DNA of 64,000 nt, from contig NZ_LVJR01000029.1 in the NCBI RefSeq assembly GCF_001617365.1, positions 62,001 to 126,000 of the forward strand, given 5' to 3'. Below are positions 8,714-16,315 of the stretch, piece after piece. The position numbers were made by a program, and so were the translations under genes. A model generated the notes under the pieces. That model saw only the letters and a list, made by a program, of their open reading frames with translations. It was not told where the DNA came from and did no database searches. This DNA is from Rhodanobacter sp. FW104-R8 (lineage in GTDB: Bacteria; Pseudomonadota; Gammaproteobacteria; Xanthomonadales; Rhodanobacteraceae). Within the stretch, counting starts at the first letter, position 1, and each line of letters opens with the position of its first letter.

Positions 8714-8765
8714 GCTTGCTTCTGGAATACTTGTACCACTACCTGCCGCAAGCCGTGCCGGCGTC

Positions 8766-9038
8766 GTGAATGCCTTGACCCGATTGATACTGTGGATGCT
8801 GCGTTTGTACAAGCGCTGGCTCAGTCCCCTGCTCGGCTCACGCTGCCGCTTCCACCCTACCTGCTCCGATTATGCACGGATTGCGGTCACGCGCTTCGGC
8901 CCGTGGCGCGGCATCCTGCTGGCTGGCTGGCGGCTGCTACGCTGCCAGCCATTGTGCACCGGTGGTCACGACCCGGTGCCCGAGCACTTCCATTACCCCC
9001 GCTGTCGTTCCCAAGTAGATTCCCCCGACGTCCGCTGA
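8766..9038 (+). CDS. yidD: YidD membrane protein insertion efficiency factor
   Basis: A 90-residue amphipathic inner-membrane-associated protein that assists YidC-dependent insertion. The family core is clear: [23 protein letters not shown], then an [30 protein letters not shown] segment (seen in pieces, about residues 38-70), with the conserved cysteines. The GTG at 8766 ([15 protein letters not shown]) best matches the family N-terminus; the ATG at 8796 would leave only four residues before the conserved YKRW. In many gammaproteobacteria yidD lies between rnpA and yidC at the origin, so its placement here beside dksA is a relocation. Confidence 0.9.
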   Translation: MNALTRLILWMLRLYKRWLSPLLGSRCRFHPTCSDYARIAVTRFGPWRGILLAGWRLLRCQPLCTGGHDPVPEHFHYPRCRSQVDSPDVR

Positions 9039-9207
9039 CTGGTTCATCAAGAACGCAGTGAGGAGATCACCTGGATGCTGGTCGAAGCCCGCATCGACGT
9101 ACGTCAACACTTGCGTCAACGGCCAGCGCGTGTGGAACGGTTCGACTGTCGACGACAGCATGCGCGGGCAGCGACTGGCATTCGACCGCTGAGCGGACCC
9201 TTTGGAC

Positions 9208-9255
9208 GGGTACTGCCCGCCGGCTTATGACATGCAGGAGCGGCGGGCAGTGCCC
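9208..9255. repeat. inverted repeat with 15-base arms
   Basis: GGGTACTGCCCGCCG (9208-9222) pairs with CGGCGGGCAGTGCCC (9241-9255) with a single G-T wobble and an 18-base loop. It sits between yidD and the 3' end of folE2. The upstream 9039-9207 holds no supported gene; a frame ending at 9192 (NGQRVWNGSTVDDSMRGQRL) could be a gene remnant. Confidence 0.6.
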
Positions 9256-9274
9256 ACCCTACGCGGCGACTACC

Positions 9275-10222
9275 TCACGGCGTGGAGCCGTAGCCGCCTT
9301 CCACGCCCTTGCTCGCATAGGCCACTGCATCATGCGGATGCAGGCTTTCCTGATGCTCGACGCGGATGTGGAAGTCGCTCAACGCGGCGTCGGCGTCGAG
9401 CGCCTTCTGGATGCGCCGGGCGGCGTCCTCGCAGAACATCAGGTTGCTGCCGTTGGCCAATGCGAAGGCCTGCTCGTCTTCGCGCTTCACCGCCGTCTGC
9501 ACCGGCGTGCCGAGCGCGTGCTCGACGCGGTCGATCAGGCCGATCAGGTGGAAGCCCGCGCCGATCACCGGGCGGGTACGCAGGCGCGCCACGCTGCGCT
9601 GGGCATGCGGGGTGGCGACGATGCCGCGCTCGCCGCCGAGCCAGGCCAGCACCGCAGCGTGGTCGAGCGGCTTGCCTGCGTCGAAGTCATTCGCGAACTG
9701 GTCCTGGATCAACTGCCGCGATAGCGCCGCCGAGGCCGGACAGGTGGAGGAATAAACCACCTCGGTGCCGAACTCGAGCAGGAACTCGTCGCCGGTGAGG
9801 CTCGCTTCTATGCATACCGGGTACGCGCGCCAGCCGCTGTTGGCGCTCTTCAGCGCGGGGCGGCGCACCAGGTGCTCGAAATGGATGCTGAGGCAGGCGC
9901 GGTCGGACAGGTCCCTGTGCGAATCGAGGAAGCCGCGCAGCAGCGCATGCAGCATCGACGCATTCAGCGTCTGCGTGCTCAGCGCCTGCTCGACCTGCAG
10001 GTACAGGCGCGACATGTGGATGCCGCGCTTGTCCGGCCGGTTCAGGTTGACGAAGGCGCCGACCCGCGCGCTGGAACGCTGCGCCTGGCCGTCGCCTGCG
10101 TCGAACAGCACCGGCACCTGGATGTCGGCCATGCCGACCCAGTCCAGCGCGCCGGCGAGATGCGGCTGTGCATGCACGGCGACGTCGGGCAGCAGGCGGG
10201 CGGTATTTTCCTGGTTCGGCAT
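9275..10222 (-). CDS. folE2: GTP cyclohydrolase FolE2
   Basis: FolE2 (COG1469) converts GTP to dihydroneopterin triphosphate, the first step of folate synthesis, using metals other than zinc; it is often the zinc-starvation substitute for FolE. The 315-residue protein contains the family segments DWVGMADIQVPV (about residue 26), NLNRPDKRGIHMSRLYLQVE, and STCPASAALSRQ with the active-site cysteine near residue 150, plus the C-terminal H..HPHDAVAYA. No Zur-like site was identified upstream. Single gene; the flanking gene upstream is a separate phytoene-synthase-like frame 119 bases away. Confidence 0.93.
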   Translation of the reverse strand: MPNQENTARLLPDVAVHAQPHLAGALDWVGMADIQVPVLFDAGDGQAQRSSARVGAFVNLNRPDKRGIHMSRLYLQVEQALSTQTLNASMLHALLRGFLDSHRDLSDRACLSIHFEHLVRRPALKSANSGWRAYPVCIEASLTGDEFLLEFGTEVVYSSTCPASAALSRQLIQDQFANDFDAGKPLDHAAVLAWLGGERGIVATPHAQRSVARLRTRPVIGAGFHLIGLIDRVEHALGTPVQTAVKREDEQAFALANGSNLMFCEDAARRIQKALDADAALSDFHIRVEHQESLHPHDAVAYASKGVEGGYGSTP

Positions 10223-10341
10223 GGTGGGGATCCTGGCATCGGCGAACGGATCGCCGTGAAGCGCTCAATCTTGGGGCAAGCCGGCCGCCGCTCAATAGTG
10301 GCGTGGTGGAAACGCTGCGTCCCGGGGTCGTTCTACGCCAT

Positions 10342-11187
10342 CTACCGACGCCATGCACGGGCGGCCTGCCACGCCTGCAGCGCGGTGGCCAGCCCGGTGC
10401 GCGCCTGGCCGGCCCGCAATACCGCCAGCGCATCGCCGGCCCGCGCCGCGCGCCGCGCCAGCCCACTGGCGTGGCGTGACTCCAGCGCGCGGAATACGCT
10501 GAGCGGCCCGGCCAGGGCGGCCGATGCCTTCCAGCTGGCCAGCAGGTCGTCCAACTGCGCCCTGATCGCCTGCTGCCGCGCCGCGCCGGCCGTGCGCAGC
10601 TGCGCGCGGCCCAGGCCATGGCGGGCCAGCCGCGCCATCGGCAGCGGCAGACGATCGCGTTCGACGTCCTGCTCCAGCCGCAGCAGGGCATACAGCAGAT
10701 GGTTCAGCACGGCGACCCGCGATGCCCGCTCCGGCGACGCATCGGCGCCGTACCACCAGGCGGTTTCCAGCGCGGCCAGCGCACCGTGCAGCGGCAGCGC
10801 CGCCTCGACCTGCGCGGGGAAGTCGGCGGCGGTGCCCTGCTCCAGCTGGGCCATCGCGGCCAGCACCGGCGCCAGCCACAGCTCGCCGGCGAGGGCATGC
10901 GCCCGCTCCTCGTCGAACAGCACCTGGGTCAGCGGATGGCGCCCGCCGCTGGCCGACGCCCCGGCCAGCTCCTCGGCCCACCAGTTGAGCTTGGCCACCG
11001 CCACCTGCGGCTCGCGGATGCCGTAGGCGGCGCCGAGCAGTTCCTGTTCCAGCGCGGCCAGCGCCACGTGGCCGGGATAGCGCCGGCCATCGACGAAGGC
11101 CAGCGCCACGCGCTGCTGCGGCTGCACCGCCAGCCACTTGTCGATGAAGCCCTGCAGTACCGCGTTCTGTTCGACCAGTTCGATCAT
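10342..11187 (-). CDS. squalene/phytoene-synthase-like protein
   Basis: A 281-residue all-alpha protein resembling the squalene/phytoene synthase fold: QKLNWWAEEL-like VAKLNWWAEELAGA (about residues 55-68) and the middle segment VLNHLLYALLRLEQDVERDRLPLP are reminiscent. The two Asp-rich DxxxD metal sites of active enzymes are not intact, so it may be a degenerate or assembly-factor-like member (compare NDUFAF6-type proteins). The start is the ATG overlapping the mupP stop in ATGA. It is therefore the last gene of the mtaD-yciI-ubiG-mupP run. A longer upstream extension would lie inside mupP and is rejected. Confidence 0.65.
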   Translation of the reverse strand: MIELVEQNAVLQGFIDKWLAVQPQQRVALAFVDGRRYPGHVALAALEQELLGAAYGIREPQVAVAKLNWWAEELAGASASGGRHPLTQVLFDEERAHALAGELWLAPVLAAMAQLEQGTAADFPAQVEAALPLHGALAALETAWWYGADASPERASRVAVLNHLLYALLRLEQDVERDRLPLPMARLARHGLGRAQLRTAGAARQQAIRAQLDDLLASWKASAALAGPLSVFRALESRHASGLARRAARAGDALAVLRAGQARTGLATALQAWQAARAWRR

Positions 11188-11864
11188 GCCGGGACCGGTT
11201 GCAGTTTCAGCAGGTCGGCCAGCTCGGCCGGATGGTCCAGCACGGCGTCGGCGCCCCAGCGGCGGGGATCGCCGCCGTCGAGGTAACCCCAACCCACCGC
11301 CACCGTGTACAGGCCGGCGGCGGCACCGGCCTGGACGTCGCGGCGGTCGTCGCCGACGAATACGCAGCGCGCCGGCGCCACGTCCGCGTGTTCGCAGGCC
11401 AGCAGCACCGGCGCCGGGTCGGGTTTCTTCACCGGCAGGGTGTCGCCGGAGATCACCGCTTTCGCACGCCCGGCCCAGCCGATGCGGCGCACCAGCTCAT
11501 CGGTGAGGAAAGCCGCCTTGTTGGTGACGATGCCCCAGCGCAGGCCGTGCGCCTCGATCCGCGCCAGCAGCTCGTCGATGCCGTCGAACGCGCGCGTCTG
11601 CTGCGCCATCACGTCCTGGTACAGCTGCAGGTAGCGCGGCATCAGCGCTTCCAGCGCCGGCTCGCCACGCGCGGCGAACGCACAGCGCAGCACTGCGCGC
11701 GCGCCACGCGACACCACCTCGCGCACCGGCGCGTACGGTGGCGGCGGCACGCCCTCTTCCGCGCACTGCACCCGCAGCGCGGCGTACAGGTCGGGTGCGC
11801 TGTCGAGCAAGGTGCCGTCCAGGTCGAACAGCACACCCTGGAGGTTTTCGGGCAACGGCTTCAT
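11184..11864 (-). CDS. mupP: HAD phosphatase, MupP/Gph type
   Basis: A 226-residue HAD-superfamily phosphatase with all four motifs: LFDLDGTLLDS (residues 11-21), WGIVTNKAA, KKPDPAPVLLACE and VFVGDDRRDVQAGAAAG. Such sequences are usually labelled phosphoglycolate phosphatase. The position directly after ubiG, with a TRZ/ATZ hydrolase upstream, matches the Pseudomonas mtaD-ubiG-mupP neighbourhood, where MupP dephosphorylates N-acetylmuramate 6-phosphate in peptidoglycan recycling. I favour MupP on context; the sequence alone cannot separate it from Gph. It overlaps both neighbours through ATGA junctions. Start: ATG giving MKPLPENL. Confidence 0.85.
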   Translation of the reverse strand: MKPLPENLQGVLFDLDGTLLDSAPDLYAALRVQCAEEGVPPPPYAPVREVVSRGARAVLRCAFAARGEPALEALMPRYLQLYQDVMAQQTRAFDGIDELLARIEAHGLRWGIVTNKAAFLTDELVRRIGWAGRAKAVISGDTLPVKKPDPAPVLLACEHADVAPARCVFVGDDRRDVQAGAAAGLYTVAVGWGYLDGGDPRRWGADAVLDHPAELADLLKLQPVPA

Positions 11865-12577
11865 GCCGGCTTGGACGCGCTGAGCAGGTAATTGACCGCG
11901 GTGATCCGGCTCAGCCAGGCCTTGCGGCTGAGCGGGTTGTAACCCAGCCCGGAAACGTCCTCCAGCTCCAGCCCGGCATGGCGCAACAGGCGGCCCAGCT
12001 CGGACGGCTTCAGGAACTGCGCGTAGTGATGGGTGCCGCGCGGCAGCATGCGCATCACGTATTCCGCGCCCACGATCGCCGCGCCGAACGCGGCCGGCGT
12101 GCGGTTGAGGGTGGACATGAACAGCCGCCCGCCCGGCTTCAGCATCGCAGCCAGGTCGCTTACCAGTGCCGCCGGGTCGGGCACGTGCTCGATCAGCTCC
12201 ATGCAGCACACCGCGTCGAAGCTTTCCGGCTCGGTCGCCGCCAGTTCGGCCGAGGACTGCACGCGGTAGTCGACGCCGAGGCTGGATTCATGCAGGTGCA
12301 GCTTCGCGACGTCGATCACCTTGTCACCCAGGTCGATGCCGGTGACCTTCGCGCCGGCGCGCGCCAGCGCCTCGCTGAGCAGGCCGCCACCGCAACCGAC
12401 GTCGGCCACCTTCGCCCCGCGCAGGTCGACGCGGGCGGCGATATAGGCGGCGCGCACCGGGTTGAGGTCGTGCAGCGGGCGCGACTCGCCGTCGGGATCC
12501 CACCAGCGCGCCGCCAGGCTGTCGAAGCGGGCAATCTCGTCGGGGTTGACGTTGGCGGTGATCATGTTCGAGTCCAC
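11861..12577 (-). CDS. ubiG: ubiquinone methyltransferase UbiG
   Basis: UbiG carries out both O-methylations of ubiquinone synthesis (2-polyprenyl-6-hydroxyphenol and demethylubiquinone steps). The 238-residue protein has the family hallmarks: FDSLAARWWDPDGESRPLHDLNPVR at residues 14-38, SAM motif I VGCGGGLLSEALARAG, motif II with GIDL, and MELIEHVPDPAALV. Translationally coupled to mupP downstream. The C-terminal half includes the usual HHYAQFLKPSEL. No unusual features. Confidence 0.96.
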   Translation of the reverse strand: MDSNMITANVNPDEIARFDSLAARWWDPDGESRPLHDLNPVRAAYIAARVDLRGAKVADVGCGGGLLSEALARAGAKVTGIDLGDKVIDVAKLHLHESSLGVDYRVQSSAELAATEPESFDAVCCMELIEHVPDPAALVSDLAAMLKPGGRLFMSTLNRTPAAFGAAIVGAEYVMRMLPRGTHHYAQFLKPSELGRLLRHAGLELEDVSGLGYNPLSRKAWLSRITAVNYLLSASKPA

Positions 12578-12601
12578 GGTGGGTACACGAGTTTATTGAA
12601 A

Positions 12602-12639
12602 AGTGCGGCCATGGATGGCCGCTTGCTGATTTTCGCACT
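12602..12639. repeat. hairpin related to the 4353-4445 repeats
   Basis: GCGGCCA-tgga-TGGCCGC (12605-12622) nested in a larger AGTGCG...CGCACT pairing (12602-12639), between ubiG and the YciI-like gene. The NGGA tetraloop and GGCCA/TGGCC arms are those of the tandem repeats upstream of argF'. Confidence 0.6.
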
Positions 12640-12643
12640 CATT

Positions 12644-12895
12644 TCAGGCCAGCCATTCGTGCACCGTGATATCCCAGCCGCCACTGACATGGGCCGGGTC
12701 GTCGTGCACGAGCGCGGTCGCCTCGGCCAGGTCCGCCGCGTGCAGCAGGTAGGCGCCGCCGGACTTGTCGCTGAACCCGCCGGACAGTTCCACCCGGCCT
12801 TCTTGTCGCAAACCCTCCAGGAACGCCAGGTGCAGCGGCACCACGGCCGGGTCGAGGTGCGGCCGGCGGATCAGCAGGACCAGGTAACGGTTCAT
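12644..12895 (-). CDS. YciI-like protein
   Basis: An 83-residue YciI/YCII-domain protein: NRYLVLLIRRPHLDPAVVPLHLAFLEGLRQ, then GGAYLLHAADLAEATALVHDDP. The ferredoxin-like fold is shared with muconolactone isomerase-type enzymes; a conserved His-Asp pair has been proposed to be catalytic in YciI, but no physiological substrate is established. The ATG at 12895 is 13 bases after the mtaD stop, and longer upstream frames lie inside mtaD. Part of the mtaD-ubiG-mupP transcript. Confidence 0.8.
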   Translation of the reverse strand: MNRYLVLLIRRPHLDPAVVPLHLAFLEGLRQEGRVELSGGFSDKSGGAYLLHAADLAEATALVHDDPAHVSGGWDITVHEWLA

Positions 12896-12908
12896 CGAAG
12901 GCTCCGGG

Positions 12909-14240
12909 TCAGGCCGAGGCGATGCGTTCGCGCCAGGCGCGCGTGCGCTCCAGGATCGCGGCGGTGTCCATGCCGACCAGCTCGCGCGCGGCCAGCTTGC
13001 GCTTGCCGGCGATCCACACATCGCTGACCTGGTGGCGGCCGGTGGCATAGACCAGCTGCGAGATGACGTGGAACAGCGGCTGGGTCTCCAGGTCGCTCAA
13101 TCGCACGGCGGCGAAGTCGGCCTGCTTGCCAACCTCGATCGAGCCGATCCTCGCCTCCAGTCCGATCGCCTTCGCGCCGTTGAGCGTGGCCGCGCGCAGC
13201 GCGAACGCCGCGTCGAACGCCGCGGCGTCGCCGGCGACCGCCTTGGCCAGCAGCGCGGCGGTGCGCATCTCGCCGAACATGTCCAGGTCGTTGTTGGAGG
13301 CGCAACCGTCGGTGCCCAGCGCCACGTTGACGCCGGCCCGGCGCAGCTTTTCCGCCGGGCAGAAACCGGAGGCCAGCTTGAGGTTGGACTCCGGGCAATG
13401 CACCACCGACACGCCGGCCGCAGCGCAGGCGGCGATCTCGCCGTCGGTCAGCTGGGTCATGTGCACGGCGATCAGGCGGTCGTTGACCAGGCCCAGCTTC
13501 TGCAGGCGCTGGAACGGGCGCAGCCCACTCCTGGCCTTCTCGTCCTCCACCTCGTGCGCGGTCTCGTGCGTGTGCAGGTGCACCGGGATGTCGAGCTGGT
13601 CGGACAGCATGCGGATGCGCTCGAAGCTCTCGTCCGACACCGTGTACGGCGCGTGCGGCGCGAACGCCGTGCTGACCAGGTGGTCGCCGCGGAAGCTGTC
13701 GTGCACCTCGCCGGCGCGCTCGAAGTATTCGTCCTGGCTCTTCGCCCACGCGGTGGGAAACTCGATCACCGGCAAGCCCACCACGGCGCGGAAACCGAGC
13801 TTGCGGTAGGTGGCGCCGATCACGTCGGGGAAGAAGTAATTCTCGTTGGCGCAGGTGGTGCCGCCGCGCAGCATCTCGGCCACCGCCAGCTCGACGCCGT
13901 CGCGCACGAACTCCGGCCCGATCACCTTGGCCTCGGCCGGCCAGATGTGCTGCTGCAGCCACACCATCAGCGGCAGGTCGTCGGCGAGGCCGCGCAGCAA
14001 GGTCATCGGGTTGTGCGTGTGGCTGTTGACCAGCCCGGGGATCAGCGCGTGCTCGGCGAGCGAAACGCGCTCGCGCGGCGCGTAGGCAGCATGCGCGTCG
14101 GCGATCGGCAGCAACGCCACGATGCGCTCGTCCTGCACCACCACCGCGTGGTTCTCCAGCACCACCGCATGCGGCTCGATCGGCACCACCCAGCGGGCTT
14201 CGATCATCAGGTCGACGGGCTGTGGGATGGTCTGGTTCAT
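12909..14240 (-). CDS. mtaD: TRZ/ATZ-family MTA/SAH-type deaminase
   Basis: A 443-residue amidohydrolase. Metal ligands are visible in PGLVNSHTHNP (HxH, about residue 69), HLHTHETAHEVED, VHMTQLTDGE, and the GTDGCASNNDLDMFGEM loop with the Asp ligand. This is the pattern of the 5-methylthioadenosine / S-adenosylhomocysteine deaminase subgroup. In Pseudomonas the orthologous gene precedes ubiG and deaminates methylthioadenosine to methylthioinosine; the same neighbourhood here supports that role. An alternative is a guanine- or chlorohydrolase-like activity. The start ATG follows a modest purine-rich site. First gene of a five-gene run. Confidence 0.85.
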   Translation of the reverse strand: MNQTIPQPVDLMIEARWVVPIEPHAVVLENHAVVVQDERIVALLPIADAHAAYAPRERVSLAEHALIPGLVNSHTHNPMTLLRGLADDLPLMVWLQQHIWPAEAKVIGPEFVRDGVELAVAEMLRGGTTCANENYFFPDVIGATYRKLGFRAVVGLPVIEFPTAWAKSQDEYFERAGEVHDSFRGDHLVSTAFAPHAPYTVSDESFERIRMLSDQLDIPVHLHTHETAHEVEDEKARSGLRPFQRLQKLGLVNDRLIAVHMTQLTDGEIAACAAAGVSVVHCPESNLKLASGFCPAEKLRRAGVNVALGTDGCASNNDLDMFGEMRTAALLAKAVAGDAAAFDAAFALRAATLNGAKAIGLEARIGSIEVGKQADFAAVRLSDLETQPLFHVISQLVYATGRHQVSDVWIAGKRKLAARELVGMDTAAILERTRAWRERIASA

Positions 14241-14323
14241 CGCTCACTCGCTTGCAAAGGATGGATATGAGAAGGGGCGGCACACCGGAGTGGTGCCCGC
14301 CCCCAATCGTCACGTCTCAGTAT

Positions 14324-14434
14324 CGTCATTCCGGCGAAAAGCCGGAATCCAGCGTCTTTCCACCGGAACATGGCGAAGGCTTTGTGTGCTTCGCACGAGT
14401 GTTTCACTGGATCCATGCCTGCGCAGGGATGACG
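14324..14434. repeat. CGTCATTCCGGCG...GGGATGACG palindromic element
   Basis: A REP/MITE-like element: CGTCATTCCGGCGAAAAGCC at one end (14324-14343) and CCTGCGCAGGGATGACG at the other (14418-14434), with internal GGAATCCAG / CTGGATCC pairing. It lies between mtaD and efp. Elements of this sequence type are common in beta- and gammaproteobacterial intergenic DNA. It accounts for most of the gap 14241-14472. Confidence 0.8.
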
Positions 14435-14472
14435 TATCGGCAAAATCGCGCGCAAGCGCGCGGGCCAATACG

Positions 14473-15039
14473 TCACTTGACGCGGCTGACGTACTCGCCG
14501 GTGCGGGTGTCGACCTTGATCACCTCGTCGGTGCCCACGAACAGCGGCACGCGCACCACCGCGCCGGTTTCCAGCGTGGCCGGCTTGCCGCCGCCGCCGG
14601 AGGTGTCTCCGCGCACGCCGGGGTCGGTCTCGACGATCTTCAGCTCGACGAAGTTCGGCGGCTGTACCGCGATGATCTCGCCGTTGAACAGCGTGACCAC
14701 GCACTCCTCCTCGCCCTTCAGCCACTTCGCCGCGTCGCCCACGCCGGCCTTGCCGGCCTGGTGCTGCTCGAACGACTCCTGGTGCATGAAGTGCCAGAAC
14801 TCGCCGTCGGAATACAGGTACTGCATGTCGGTATCGGTGACGTCCGCCACCTCGAACGAATCGCTGGACTTCATCGTCTGCTCGGTGGTGCGCCCGGTCT
14901 TCAGGTTGCGGATGAAGATGCGGGTGAACGCCTGGCCCTTGCCGGGCTTGATGAACTCGGCTTCGGTGATGATCCACGGATCGTTGTTGTGAAGGATCTT
15001 CATACCCTTCTTGACGTCGTTGAGACCGGCGGTGGCCAT
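14473..15039 (-). CDS. efp: elongation factor P
   Basis: EF-P relieves ribosome stalling at polyproline stretches. The 188-residue length is standard, and Lys34 lies at the tip of domain I in [10 protein letters not shown], the position that EpmA beta-lysylates in enteric bacteria. The start ATG ([12 protein letters not shown]) was preferred over an upstream ATG at 15069 that would add a non-conserved [10 protein letters not shown]. The divergent neighbour is epmB, supplying the beta-lysine donor, so this EF-P should be of the modified Lys34 class. EpmA is not in this window. Confidence 0.96.
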   Translation of the reverse strand: MATAGLNDVKKGMKILHNNDPWIITEAEFIKPGKGQAFTRIFIRNLKTGRTTEQTMKSSDSFEVADVTDTDMQYLYSDGEFWHFMHQESFEQHQAGKAGVGDAAKWLKGEEECVVTLFNGEIIAVQPPNFVELKIVETDPGVRGDTSGGGGKPATLETGAVVRVPLFVGTDEVIKVDTRTGEYVSRVK

Positions 15040-15158
15040 GCAATGAGCTCCGAGATATATGAATTTCAATGTTCAAGGGCCCGAAACGGGCCCCTGCGCC
15101 GCTGCCGGCGGCTAAAATAGGTGGTTTGACGGGCCAGCCGGCCCAGACAAGGCCATAC

Positions 15159-16181
15159 ATGATAACCGCAAGCCCCGGCGCACGCATTACACCCGACGCA
15201 GCGGCGGCCGGCGCCGACTGGCGGCAGCTGTGGCGCGACGCCGTCACCGATGCCGGCGAACTGCTGGCCCTGCTCGGGTTGTCGCACCTCGCCGGGCAGC
15301 TGCCGCCGGCGGATGCCGGCTTCCAATTGCGCGTGCCGCGCGGCTTCGTCGCCCGCATGCGCCAGGGCGACCCGCGCGACCCGCTGCTGCTGCAGGTGCT
15401 GCCGCAGCTGGACGAGCTGGACGAGGTGCCCGGCTTCGTCGCCGACGCGGTCGGCGACCTGGCCGCGCGCGAGGCGCAGGGCGTGCTGCACAAGTACCAG
15501 GGCCGCGCCCTGCTGATCGCCAGCGGCAGCTGCGCGATCAACTGCCGCTACTGCTTCCGCCGGCATTTCCCCTACGGCGAGGAAATGGCCGCCGCCGGCC
15601 AGTGGCGGCAGGCGCTGGAATACCTGAGGCGGGACCGCTCGATCAGCGAGCTGATCCTGTCCGGGGGCGACCCATTGGCGCTGGCCACCGGCAAGCTGGA
15701 GGAACTGGGCCACGGCCTGGCCGGGCTGCCCCACGTCACCCGCCTGCGCATCCACAGCCGCCTGCCGGTGGTGCTGCCGGAACGGATCGACGACGCCTTC
15801 GTCGCCTGGCTGGCCGGCCTGCCGCTGCAGAAAGTGGTGGTGCTGCATGCGAACCACGCCAATGAACTGGACGCCAGCGTCGACGCCGCCTGCGCGCGCC
15901 TGCGCGCCGCCGGCGCCACCGTGCTCAACCAGTCCGTGCTGCTGCGCGGGGTCAACGACGACGCCGACACGCTGGCGGCGCTGTCCGAGCGGCTGTTCGC
16001 CGCCGGCGTGCTGCCGTACTACCTGCACCAGCTCGACCGCGTGCAGGGTGCGGCCCATTTCGAGGTCGACGACGACCGCGCCCTGGCGTTGACGGAGGCG
16101 CTGCGCGCGCGGCTGCCCGGGTACCTGGTGCCCCGGCTGGTGCGCGAAGTGGGCGGCGACGCCTCCAAGCGTCCCCTGTGA
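15159..16181 (+). CDS. epmB: EF-P-(R)-beta-lysine mutase EpmB
   Basis: A radical-SAM lysine 2,3-aminomutase paralogue that makes (R)-beta-lysine for EF-P. The 340-residue protein has the CxxxCxxC cluster in CAINCRYCFRRHFPYGEEM (about residue 125), LSGGDPLAL, and the PLP lysine region near the C-terminus (ALTEALRARLPGYLVPRLVREVGG). It is shorter than catabolic KamA enzymes, as expected for EpmB. It is divergent from efp across a 119-base spacer, where a TAAAAT hexamer (about 15113-15118) is a candidate -10 box. Confidence 0.93.
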   Translation: MITASPGARITPDAAAAGADWRQLWRDAVTDAGELLALLGLSHLAGQLPPADAGFQLRVPRGFVARMRQGDPRDPLLLQVLPQLDELDEVPGFVADAVGDLAAREAQGVLHKYQGRALLIASGSCAINCRYCFRRHFPYGEEMAAAGQWRQALEYLRRDRSISELILSGGDPLALATGKLEELGHGLAGLPHVTRLRIHSRLPVVLPERIDDAFVAWLAGLPLQKVVVLHANHANELDASVDAACARLRAAGATVLNQSVLLRGVNDDADTLAALSERLFAAGVLPYYLHQLDRVQGAAHFEVDDDRALALTEALRARLPGYLVPRLVREVGGDASKRPL

Positions 16182-16315
16182 ACCGGGCAGCGATCACCGT
16201 TGCGCAGTTTTTTGCTGGCGACAGGTGGCGGAATCCGCTACAAACAACAGGTCGCGACTGACCGACGAAGCCGCCCCGCACCGCCCGCGATGATCAACGG
16301 ACAGCATCACGCCCC

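Noticed and set aside
8937..9161. Short minus-strand frame beside yidD
   Set aside because: Overlaps the yidD 3' end antisense and has no recognisable features.
15040..15158. sigma70 promoter for efp from TTGAAC and TATATC on the minus strand
   Set aside because: The spacer between the two hexamers is only about 11 bases.
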